NCBI GenBank assembly: GCA_002473385.1
Contig: DKTR01000037.1
Coordinates: forward strand, 1-26,172
Direction of reading: 5' to 3'
Length of the DNA stretch: 26,172 nt
Source of the DNA: Lachnospiraceae bacterium UBA7225
Lineage (GTDB): Bacteria > Bacillota > Clostridia > Lachnospirales > Lachnospiraceae
A program made the translations under genes and the position numbers. Below are positions 6,474 through 13,373 of this stretch, piece after piece. The notes beneath the pieces were generated by a model. The model made no database searches and was not told the DNA's origin. It saw nothing but the letters and a program-made list of their open reading frames with translations. The number at the start of each line of letters is the position of its first letter. Position 1 is the first letter of the stretch.

Positions 6474-7658
6474 ATGAGCACAGGAAGATTTGGAAGACAT
6501 GGCGGGCAGTACATTCCGGAAACGCTGATGAATGCGGTTCTGGAGCTGGAGACCGCCTACAATCATTATAAAAATGATCCGGAATTTCAGCAGGAGCTGA
6601 CACAGCTTCTGAATGATTATGCGGGCAGACCTTCGCGTCTGTACTATGCACAGCGCATGACAGAGGATCTGGGCGGGGCAAAAATTTATCTGAAAAGAGA
6701 GGATCTGAACCATACGGGCGCGCACAAAATCAATAACGTACTCGGACAGGTACTGCTGGCAAAGAAGATGGGAAAGACCCGCGTGATTGCCGAGACGGGC
6801 GCCGGACAGCATGGCGTTGCTACAGCGACAGCGGCGGCGCTGATGGGCATGGAGTGCGAGGTATTCATGGGCGAAGAGGATACAAAGCGTCAGGCACTGA
6901 ATGTCTACCGCATGCGCCTGCTCGGCGCGGAGGTACACGCGGTCACCTCCGGGACCGGTACTCTGAAGGATGCTGTTTCTGAGACGATGCGTGAGTGGAC
7001 GAACCGCGTGGAAGATACACATTATGTGCTCGGCTCCTGCATGGGACCACATCCGTTTCCCACGATCGTGCGGGATTTTCAGGCGGTCATTTCAAAGGAA
7101 ATAAAGCAGCAGATTCTGGAAAAGGAAGGAAAACTTCCGGATGCGGTGCTTGCCTGTGTGGGCGGCGGTTCTAATGCCATCGGAGCATTCTACCATTTTA
7201 TTGAGGACAAAGAGGTGCAGCTTATCGGCTGCGAGGCGGCAGGGCGCGGTATCAATACCGCGGAGACAGCAGCTACGATCGCAACCGGGCGGCCCGGTAT
7301 TTTCCACGGCATGAAATCTTATTTTTGTCAGGACGAATACGGACAGATCGCACCGGTATATTCTATCTCTGCCGGGCTGGATTATCCGGGCATCGGACCG
7401 GAGCATGCAGACCTTTACGATAAAGGACGGGCGCAATATGTTGCCATTACCGACGATGAGGCGGTGGACGCTTTTGAATATCTGTCAAAAATGGAGGGTG
7501 TGATTCCGGCAATCGAGAGCGCTCATGCTGTTGCCTATGCAAGAAAACTTGTGCCGGCAATGCGCAGAGACCAGATCATTGTTATTAATCTGTCCGGAAG
7601 AGGGGACAAGGATTGTGCGGCAATTGCCAGATACAGAGGGGAGGATATTCATGAGTAA
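6474..7658 (+). CDS. trpB: Tryptophan synthase beta chain
   Basis: TrpB is the pyridoxal-phosphate subunit that condenses indole with serine to give tryptophan. The PLP lysine is Lys85 in HTGAHKINN, and the phosphate-binding GGGSNAIG motif, the ETGAGQHG loop and the C-terminal NLSGRGDKD are intact. The 394-residue length and the N-terminus GRFGRHGGQYIPETL place it in the standard TrpB1 group that works with TrpA, not the stand-alone TrpB2 group. The start is ATG 6474 with AGGAG at 6461-6465; an in-frame ATG at 6450 overlaps the trpF stop but lacks a better site. The gene overlaps trpA by eight bases. Confidence 0.97.
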   Translation: MSTGRFGRHGGQYIPETLMNAVLELETAYNHYKNDPEFQQELTQLLNDYAGRPSRLYYAQRMTEDLGGAKIYLKREDLNHTGAHKINNVLGQVLLAKKMGKTRVIAETGAGQHGVATATAAALMGMECEVFMGEEDTKRQALNVYRMRLLGAEVHAVTSGTGTLKDAVSETMREWTNRVEDTHYVLGSCMGPHPFPTIVRDFQAVISKEIKQQILEKEGKLPDAVLACVGGGSNAIGAFYHFIEDKEVQLIGCEAAGRGINTAETAATIATGRPGIFHGMKSYFCQDEYGQIAPVYSISAGLDYPGIGPEHADLYDKGRAQYVAITDDEAVDAFEYLSKMEGVIPAIESAHAVAYARKLVPAMRRDQIIVINLSGRGDKDCAAIARYRGEDIHE

Positions 7659-8493
7659 CATTCAGAGGGCATTTGAAAATGGCAAAGCATTTATTCCATT
7701 TATCACCTGCGGCGATCCGTCGCTGGACATTACGGAGCAGCTTGTGTATGCGGCAGAGGAAGCGGGTGCGGATCTGATCGAGCTTGGCATTCCGTTTTCC
7801 GATCCGACAGCAGAGGGCCCGGTGATACAGGCGGCGAATCTGCGCGCGTTAACAAACAAAGTGACGACGGACGGTATTTTTGATATGGTGCGCAGTATCC
7901 GCAAAAAAACAGATATTCCGATGGTGTTTATGACATATGCGAACGTGGTGTTTTCGTATGGATATCGGAAAGTGCAGGAGGATTGCACGGCAGAAACAGG
8001 TACGGGGCATTCTGTCAGAACAGAGGCAGAAACAGGTACGGAGCGTTTTATCAGAACAGCGGCAGAAATTGGCATGGACGGTCTGATTTTACCGGATGTG
8101 CCTTATGAGGAAAAGGAAGAGTTTGATACCGTGTGCAGAAAGTACGGACTGGATTTTATTTCACTGATCGCGCCGACTTCACATGAGCGTATCCGCCGGA
8201 TCGCAGCCGGTGCCAGCGGCTTTGTGTACTGTGTATCTTCTATGGGAGTGACGGGTGTGCGCTCAGAAATCACCTCGGATGTGGGAAGTATGATAAAACT
8301 TGTGAAAGAAACGAAGAATATTCCCTGCGCGGTCGGTTTTGGAATTTCCACGCCGGAGCAGGCGGCGGAAATGGCAGCATTATCGGACGGGGCGATCGTG
8401 GGAAGCGCGATTGTGCGTATCTGTGGACAGTATGGGAAAGATTGCATGCCGCATGTAAAAGAATATATCCGCAACATGAAGGAAGCACTGTGA
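7651..8493 (+). CDS. trpA: Tryptophan synthase alpha chain with an internal repeat insertion
   Basis: TrpA cleaves indole-3-glycerol phosphate and channels indole to TrpB. Catalytic Glu44 lies in ELGIPFSDP, equivalent to Glu49 of E. coli. The position of E. coli Asp60 is Glu55 here (DPTAEGP); I recall this variant from other Firmicutes. ILPDVPYEE, ISLIAPTSHERI and GVTGVRSE are also present. The start is ATG 7651, after GGGGAGG at 7638-7644, overlapping the trpB end as ATGAGTAA. At 280 residues the protein is longer than usual: about 24 extra residues at about 110-137 interrupt the helix after VVFSYG and before AAEIGMDG, made by a 12-residue tandem repeat. The insertion keeps the frame and leaves the barrel motifs intact, so function is probably kept. 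It is the last trp gene, and no terminator directly follows. Confidence 0.95.
   Translation: MSNIQRAFENGKAFIPFITCGDPSLDITEQLVYAAEEAGADLIELGIPFSDPTAEGPVIQAANLRALTNKVTTDGIFDMVRSIRKKTDIPMVFMTYANVVFSYGYRKVQEDCTAETGTGHSVRTEAETGTERFIRTAAEIGMDGLILPDVPYEEKEEFDTVCRKYGLDFISLIAPTSHERIRRIAAGASGFVYCVSSMGVTGVRSEITSDVGSMIKLVKETKNIPCAVGFGISTPEQAAEMAALSDGAIVGSAIVRICGQYGKDCMPHVKEYIRNMKEAL
7990..8081 (+). repeat. 36-bp tandem repeat inside trpA
   Basis: Two full 36-bp units (7990-8025 and 8026-8061) begin with GCAGAAACAGGTACGG and end with TCAGAACAG plus two bases. A third, partial and diverged unit (GCAGAAATTGGCATGG) starts at 8062. In protein they read AETGTGHSVRTE, AETGTERFIRTA, AEIGMDG. The third unit is the ancestral TrpA sequence, so the first two look like slippage or duplication products. 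Confidence 0.88.
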
Positions 8494-8500
8494 GATGGCG

Positions 8501-8529
8501 TTGCAAAATCAATTTTGATGTAGTAAAAT
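8501..8529 (+). promoter_or_regulatory. Probable promoter of yqeY
   Basis: TTGCAA (8501-8506) and TAAAAT (8524-8529) are 17 bases apart in the short gap after trpA. The spacer begins inside a small palindrome, CAAAAT-CA-ATTTTG. Transcription from the trp operon may also run through, because no terminator separates them. Confidence 0.6.
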
Positions 8530-8562
8530 AGTGGCAGTAATATTTGAAAGAGGTGTATGAAA

Positions 8563-9000
8563 ATGGAATTGGCTACATTACAGAAGGATATGATCGCGGC
8601 GATGAAGGCGAAGGATAAACCGCGCAAAGATGCGATTTCCTCGCTTGTCTCTGCGGTGAAAAAAGCCGGCATCGATGCAGGCTGCCGGGAGGATATACCG
8701 GAGACGATGGTTGACCAGGTGATCCTGAAGGAAATGAAAACGGTGAAAGAGCAGATCGACACCTGCCCGGCAGAAAGGGCTGAGCTGAAGGCGGAGTATC
8801 AGTTCCGCTACGATGTGATTGCCTCTTACGCGCCGAAGCTGCTTTCCGCGGAGGAGGTTAAGGCTATTCTGGAGGAAAAATATGCGGAGCTGCTTGCAAC
8901 AAAGAATAAGGGCATGATTATGAAAACAGTCATGGCTGAGATGAAAGGAAAAGCGGACGGCAAGGTGATCAACCAGGTCGTTGCGGAGCTTTGCAAGTAA
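8563..9000 (+). CDS. yqeY: YqeY family protein (GatB/YqeY domain)
   Basis: This small soluble protein of about 145 residues is related to the C-terminal tRNA-recognising domain of the amidotransferase subunit GatB. It has two helical parts: MELATLQKDMIAAMKAKDK, which is typical, and a C-terminal domain with YAPKLLSAEEVKAILEE and GKADGKVINQVVAELCK. The family is widespread in Firmicutes and its function is not settled; links to tRNA-dependent amidation are suggested by homology only. I prefer ATG 8563, nine bases after AGAGG; the in-frame ATG 8557 is only three bases from that site. A terminator follows at 9058. No functional link to tryptophan synthesis is visible apart from possible read-through. 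Confidence 0.92.
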   Translation: MELATLQKDMIAAMKAKDKPRKDAISSLVSAVKKAGIDAGCREDIPETMVDQVILKEMKTVKEQIDTCPAERAELKAEYQFRYDVIASYAPKLLSAEEVKAILEEKYAELLATKNKGMIMKTVMAEMKGKADGKVINQVVAELCK

Positions 9001-9057
9001 CGTTCGGAGAGAATCCGGGAAACCAGGTAATTAAGAAAGCATAGATATAATAAGAAG

Positions 9058-9100
9058 AAAAGGACCAGACAGATCAAAGGAGATCTGTACGGTCCTTTTT
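9058..9100. terminator. Rho-independent terminator after yqeY
   Basis: AAAAGGACC (9058-9066) pairs with GGTCCTTTTT (9091-9100), and inside it ACAGATC pairs with GATCTGT around a six-base loop. The A-tract and T-tract on the two sides make it usable in both directions. It ends the trp/yqeY transcript and leaves about 20 bases to the next start. Confidence 0.88.
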
Positions 9101-9121
9101 GTGATATAAAGGGGGATTTAT

Positions 9122-11689
9122 ATGAGGATTTATACAGATGCAGACCGAGTGAGCACAGGAAATAAGGGGATGGATGAGGTAATCGACATGCTGCGTATGG
9201 GCGATAACGTCGTGTGGCAGGTGGACGCGGTATCAGATTACTGCAGCGTGGTTTCGCAGTATCTGGAGCAGGCAAAGCGGGACGGGCGTGAAATTCATTA
9301 TATACGCTTCGGGGCGCATGAGCCGGTCATCAGGGAAGGGGCAGGCGTGCAGGTACATACAATCCATGCAGAGCTGGGATTTGAGCATTTTGCCATGAAG
9401 GTGCATCATATTATTAAGGAAATTGGCGTGGATGCATTTTATATTTTTGACTGTCTGACGGATCTGGTGAAATACTGGTACTCGGACCTGATGATCGGAA
9501 ATTTTTTCCGCGTGACGTGTCCGTATCTGTATGAGCTGAACACAGTGGCATATTTTGCACTGATCCGGGATTCGCATACGGAGCACACCATTTCGCGCAT
9601 CCGCGACACGACGCAGGTGCTGCTGGATCTGTATAACGTGGGCGGCAACTACTATCTGCATCCCTTAAAGGTCTGGCAGCGCAAATCAGAGACGATGTTT
9701 CTGCCTCATCTGATTTCCGGGGAGACGGCAAAGACGATCACGTCCAGTTCGGAGACGGCGGCGCTGTTTTCGCATTTCAGTCTGGACCGCAACCGCACCG
9801 ATTACTGGGACGTAGTGTTTCAGGAGGCTTCCATGAAGCTTTCCGGCTCTGCACAGGAGCAGAAAAATGCAAAAGAGCTGCTTCTGCGGCTGATCGTCGG
9901 CGAGGATAATCCGATCGTCGGGCTGTGCCGGGAATATCTCTCCCTGCGCGATCTGCTTAATATTAAATCGCGGGAGCTGGGTACCGGACGCATCGGCGGC
10001 AAGGCAGTCGGCATGTTTCTGGCGCGCAAAATTCTGGAAAAGGACAGGGAATATAATTTCTCGCGCCTTCTGGAAGTTCATGATTCCTTTTATATGGGTG
10101 CTGATGTGTTCTATACGTATATTGTACACAACGACTGCTGGCGGCTGCGCACCCTGCAGAAATCCAGGGAGGGCTACTATGAGTATGCAAAGCCGCTGCA
10201 GGAAAAGATGCGCGCGGGGCGGTTTCCGGAATATCTGGTGGAAAAATTTAAAGCGATGCTGGAGCACTTCGGACAGGCGCCGATCATTGTGCGCTCCAGC
10301 TCTCTGCAGGAGGATAATTTTGGAAATGCTTTTGCCGGGAAGTATGACAGTGTATTCTGTGTAAATCAGGGGACGCTGGAGGAACGCTATGAAGCGTTTG
10401 AACGTGCCGTTAAACAGGTCTACGCGAGCACGATGAATGAGGATGCTCTTAATTACCGCATGAACCGCGGGCTTTGGGATAAGGATGAGCAGATGGCGCT
10501 GCTGATCCAGCGCGTATCCGGCGATTACTATGGAAAATATTTTTTCCCGCATGTGGCGGGGGTGGGGAATTCTTCTAATTTATATGTCTGGGATCCGTCC
10601 ATTGATATGGACGCGGGCATGATCCGTCTGGTATTCGGGCTTGGCACGCGGGCGGTGGACCGCATAGAGGGCGACTATCCGCGTATTGTCTCCCTGGATG
10701 ATCCGGGGCGTCCGCCGCTGATTTCTTACGGCGATGAACGGAAGTTTTCCCAGCATTATGTTGATCTGCTGGATACCGGCACGAATGAGTGGACGCACAA
10801 GGACGTGGATGAAATTCTCGCCATGGACATCAGGACAAATAAAAATCTGTTTTCCTCGCTGGATTTTGATACCATGCGCTGGCTGCAGGAGATGGGCAGA
10901 AGAACGCGCAATCTTCATATTATGAATTTCAACAGATTATTGAAATACACGGATTTTCCTGAGAATATGCGGCGCATTTTGAAACGGCTCTCCGAAGTTT
11001 ATGATTACCCGGTGGACATTGAGTTTGCGGCGAATTTTGATAGAGAAGGAAATTATAAGATTAATCTGCTGCAGTGTCGTCCGCTGCAGACACGGGGACT
11101 TGGCAGGACGGTGGAAATCCCGGAGATTACGGAAAAGGCAGAGTGTTTCTTTGCCACACACGGCAATTTTATGGGCGGTAATGTGCGCATCCCGATTCAT
11201 TATGTGATTTTCGTGAAGGCGAAGGCGTATCTGGCGCTGCCGGAGCAGGAGCGCTACACGGTGGCGCGTGTGATTGGAAAACTGAACCGGATTTTAAAGG
11301 AGGAGCAGGTGCTTCTGGCGGGACCAGGGCGCTGGGGCACCTCGACCACTTCACTCGGTGTTCCTGTACACTTTACGGAAATCTGCCATATGAGCGCTAT
11401 CTGTGAGATAGCATACCAGGAAGGGAATCTGATGCCGGAGCTTTCCTACGGCAGTCATTTTTTCCAGGATCTTGTGGAATCCGGCGTGTTCTATGCCGCT
11501 GTCTTTGAAAAGGATGAGGGCGTCATTTTTAATGAAAGCTACGTGCTGAAGAAAGAGAACTGCATTGCAGAGTTTGTAGAGACGGCTTACGCCGATGTCA
11601 TCCATGCCGTGAAAACCGACGGGCTGGAGCTGTATTCTGACACGGTCAGCCAGTGGCTGGTATGCATGCAAAGAGAGGTTAAATTCTAA
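9122..11689 (+). CDS. PEP/pyruvate-binding (PPDK-type ATP-grasp) protein of unknown function
   Basis: This is an 855-residue protein. The first 280 or so residues resemble a RecA/KaiC-like ATPase domain (GMDEVIDMLRMGDNVVWQVD) with the Walker A loop degenerated: no GxxGxGKT is present. A PPDK/PEP-synthase N-terminal ATP-grasp domain follows, with IGGKAVG at 291-297, IVRSSSLQEDN at 389-399 and FAGKYDSVFCVN. The C-terminal third has a distinctive GPGRWGT motif at 734-740 and an ELSYGSHFFQDL segment. Neither the phosphohistidine swivel motif nor the PEP-binding barrel of true PEP synthase or PPDK is seen, and the length is too short for all domains. It may phosphorylate an unknown substrate or bind nucleotide. 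It starts at ATG 9122 after GGGGG and has no signal peptide. It stands alone between terminated trp/yqeY and ara transcripts. Automated tools would probably call it PEP synthase, which I think is misleading. Confidence 0.82.
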   Translation: MRIYTDADRVSTGNKGMDEVIDMLRMGDNVVWQVDAVSDYCSVVSQYLEQAKRDGREIHYIRFGAHEPVIREGAGVQVHTIHAELGFEHFAMKVHHIIKEIGVDAFYIFDCLTDLVKYWYSDLMIGNFFRVTCPYLYELNTVAYFALIRDSHTEHTISRIRDTTQVLLDLYNVGGNYYLHPLKVWQRKSETMFLPHLISGETAKTITSSSETAALFSHFSLDRNRTDYWDVVFQEASMKLSGSAQEQKNAKELLLRLIVGEDNPIVGLCREYLSLRDLLNIKSRELGTGRIGGKAVGMFLARKILEKDREYNFSRLLEVHDSFYMGADVFYTYIVHNDCWRLRTLQKSREGYYEYAKPLQEKMRAGRFPEYLVEKFKAMLEHFGQAPIIVRSSSLQEDNFGNAFAGKYDSVFCVNQGTLEERYEAFERAVKQVYASTMNEDALNYRMNRGLWDKDEQMALLIQRVSGDYYGKYFFPHVAGVGNSSNLYVWDPSIDMDAGMIRLVFGLGTRAVDRIEGDYPRIVSLDDPGRPPLISYGDERKFSQHYVDLLDTGTNEWTHKDVDEILAMDIRTNKNLFSSLDFDTMRWLQEMGRRTRNLHIMNFNRLLKYTDFPENMRRILKRLSEVYDYPVDIEFAANFDREGNYKINLLQCRPLQTRGLGRTVEIPEITEKAECFFATHGNFMGGNVRIPIHYVIFVKAKAYLALPEQERYTVARVIGKLNRILKEEQVLLAGPGRWGTSTTSLGVPVHFTEICHMSAICEIAYQEGNLMPELSYGSHFFQDLVESGVFYAAVFEKDEGVIFNESYVLKKENCIAEFVETAYADVIHAVKTDGLELYSDTVSQWLVCMQREVKF

Positions 11690-11728
11690 CGAAAATAAAA
11701 TATTCAACAAAAATCTATAAAACATAGC

Positions 11729-11758
11729 TTGTAGTGGCTGCCACTTTCGGTGTATACT
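11729..11758 (+). promoter_or_regulatory. Probable ara operon promoter with palindromic spacer
   Basis: TTGTAG (11729-11734) and TATACT (11753-11758) are 18 bases apart upstream of araA. A palindrome AGTGG-CTG-CCACT (11733-11745) overlaps the -35 edge and spacer, a position fit for an operator. The weak -35 is consistent with regulated expression. Confidence 0.6.
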
Positions 11759-11790
11759 AAATAATATCATATGTTTACAGGAGGGTAAAA

Positions 11791-13287
11791 ATGAAGGCAG
11801 CAAAGGATTATAAGTTTTGGTTCTGCACAGGCTCCCAGGATCTGTATGGGGATGAGTGCCTGGCGCATGTAGCGGAGCATTCCAGAAAGATAGTAGAGGA
11901 ATTAAACAAATCGGGTGTGCTTCCGTATGAAATTATCTGGAAACCCACGCTGATTACGAATGAACTGATCCGCAAAACATTTAATGAAGCGAATGCGGAT
12001 GAGAACTGTGCGGGAGTGATTACCTGGATGCACACGTTTTCTCCGGCAAAATCCTGGATTCTGGGACTGCAGGAATTCCGGAAACCGCTTATGCATTTCC
12101 ACACACAGTTTAACCGTGAGATTCCGTATGATACCATCGATATGGATTTCATGAACGAAAACCAGTCGGCGCACGGCGACCGTGAATACGGGCATATCGT
12201 ATCCCGTATGGGCATTGAGCGGAAGGTGATTGTTGGTTACTGGGCGGATCGCGACGTGCAGGAGAAGATCGCGTCCTGGATGCTGACCGCTATCGGCATT
12301 ATGGAGAGCAGCCATATCCGCGTGTGCCGTATCGCCGACAATATGAGAAATGTTGCCGTGACGGAGGGCGATAAGGTTGAGGCGCAGATTAAATTCGGAT
12401 GGGAGATTGACGCTTATCCGGTGAATGAGATCGCAGAGTATGTCGCGGCAGTTCCGCAGGGCGAGATTGACACGCTCGTTGAGGAATACTACAGCAAATA
12501 TGATATTATTCTGGAGGGCAGAGATCCGCAGGAATTTAAGCAGCACGTGGCGGTGCAGGCTGGTATTGAGATCGGGTTTGAAAAATTCCTGGAGGAGAAA
12601 AACTGTCAGGCGATCGTTACGCACTTTGGTGATCTCGGCGCGCTGAAGCAGCTTCCGGGACTTGCCATCCAGCGTCTGATGGAAAAGGGCTACGGCTTCG
12701 GCGGCGAGGGCGACTGGAAGACGGCAGCGATGGTGCGTCTGATGAAGATTATGACGGCAGGCGTAAAAAATCCAAAGGGTACATCCTTTATGGAGGACTA
12801 TACATACAATCTGGTGCCGGGCAAGGAAGGCATTCTGGAGGCGCATATGCTGGAGGTGTGCCCGTCGGTGGCGGACGGTCCGATCGGCATTAAGGTGTGT
12901 CCGCTTTCCATGGGCGACCGTGAAGATCCGGCGCGCCTGGTATATACCTCCAAGACCGGTCCGGCAATTGCTACATCTCTGATCGATCTGGGCAGCCGTT
13001 TCCGTCTGATCATCAATGAGGTGGAGTGCAAGAAGGTAGAAAAACCGATGCCGAAGCTTCCGGTTGCCACTGCATTCTGGACACCGCAGCCGGATCTGAA
13101 AACCGGCGCAGAGGCGTGGATTTTGGCGGGCGGCGCACATCACACCGCATTCAGCTACGATCTGACGGCGGAGCAGATGGGCGACTGGGCAGCTGCTATG
13201 GGCATCGAGGCAGTTTACATTGACAAAGATACCACTATCCGCAATTTTAAGCGGGATCTGCAGCTTGGCAGCATCGTGTACCGCTAA
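11791..13287 (+). CDS. araA: L-arabinose isomerase
   Basis: AraA interconverts L-arabinose and L-ribulose in the cytoplasm, using Mn2+. The 498-residue length is typical. The metal and catalytic residues are in place: Glu306 (GGEGDWK), Glu335 (SFMEDYTY), His352 (LEAHMLE) and His450 (GGAHHTAF), close to E. coli numbering 306, 333, 350 and 450. The N-terminus FWFCTGSQDLYG, WMHTFSPAKSWI and FNREIPY are family signatures. The start is ATG 11791 after AGGAGGG. It heads an operon with araB, araD and a two-component pair. On the reverse strand a 474-codon open frame covers most of the gene, but it is a codon-bias shadow. Confidence 0.97.
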   Translation: MKAAKDYKFWFCTGSQDLYGDECLAHVAEHSRKIVEELNKSGVLPYEIIWKPTLITNELIRKTFNEANADENCAGVITWMHTFSPAKSWILGLQEFRKPLMHFHTQFNREIPYDTIDMDFMNENQSAHGDREYGHIVSRMGIERKVIVGYWADRDVQEKIASWMLTAIGIMESSHIRVCRIADNMRNVAVTEGDKVEAQIKFGWEIDAYPVNEIAEYVAAVPQGEIDTLVEEYYSKYDIILEGRDPQEFKQHVAVQAGIEIGFEKFLEEKNCQAIVTHFGDLGALKQLPGLAIQRLMEKGYGFGGEGDWKTAAMVRLMKIMTAGVKNPKGTSFMEDYTYNLVPGKEGILEAHMLEVCPSVADGPIGIKVCPLSMGDREDPARLVYTSKTGPAIATSLIDLGSRFRLIINEVECKKVEKPMPKLPVATAFWTPQPDLKTGAEAWILAGGAHHTAFSYDLTAEQMGDWAAAMGIEAVYIDKDTTIRNFKRDLQLGSIVYR

Positions 13288-13296
13288 GACGCGAAG

Positions 13297-13336
13297 GTGC
13301 GCCGGCTGAAATACGCCCTGTATCACGACGGCGCAC
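13297..13336. repeat. Inverted repeat between araA and araB
   Basis: GTGCGCCG (13297-13304) and CGGCGCAC (13329-13336) form a perfect 8-bp stem around a 24-base loop. No T-tract follows, so a plain terminator is unlikely. It may stabilise the araA 3' end or be an mRNA processing site. Confidence 0.6.
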
Positions 13337-13373
13337 AGCGTATCCTATTTTGATATCAGGAGGAAACAAAATC

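Noticed and set aside
7990..8061. Repeat in trpA as a CRISPR or other direct-repeat array
   Set aside because: The units are directly adjacent with no spacers, are in frame with TrpA, and match the native TrpA segment that follows, so they are a coding duplication.
9046..9051. TATAAT just upstream of the terminator at 9058 as a promoter for the ATP-grasp gene
   Set aside because: No acceptable -35 lies 16-18 bases upstream, and a transcript starting there would begin with the terminator hairpin; kept only as a weak possibility.
9122..11689. Phosphoenolpyruvate synthase or pyruvate phosphate dikinase as the gene name
   Set aside because: Only the nucleotide-binding domain motifs are seen; the phosphohistidine and PEP/pyruvate barrel motifs needed for the reaction are missing.
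11902..13326. Long 474-codon open frame on the minus strand opposite araA
   Set aside because: AraA on the plus strand has all catalytic residues and a ribosome site. The reverse frame has no recognisable motif and is the kind of long antisense frame that biased codons produce.
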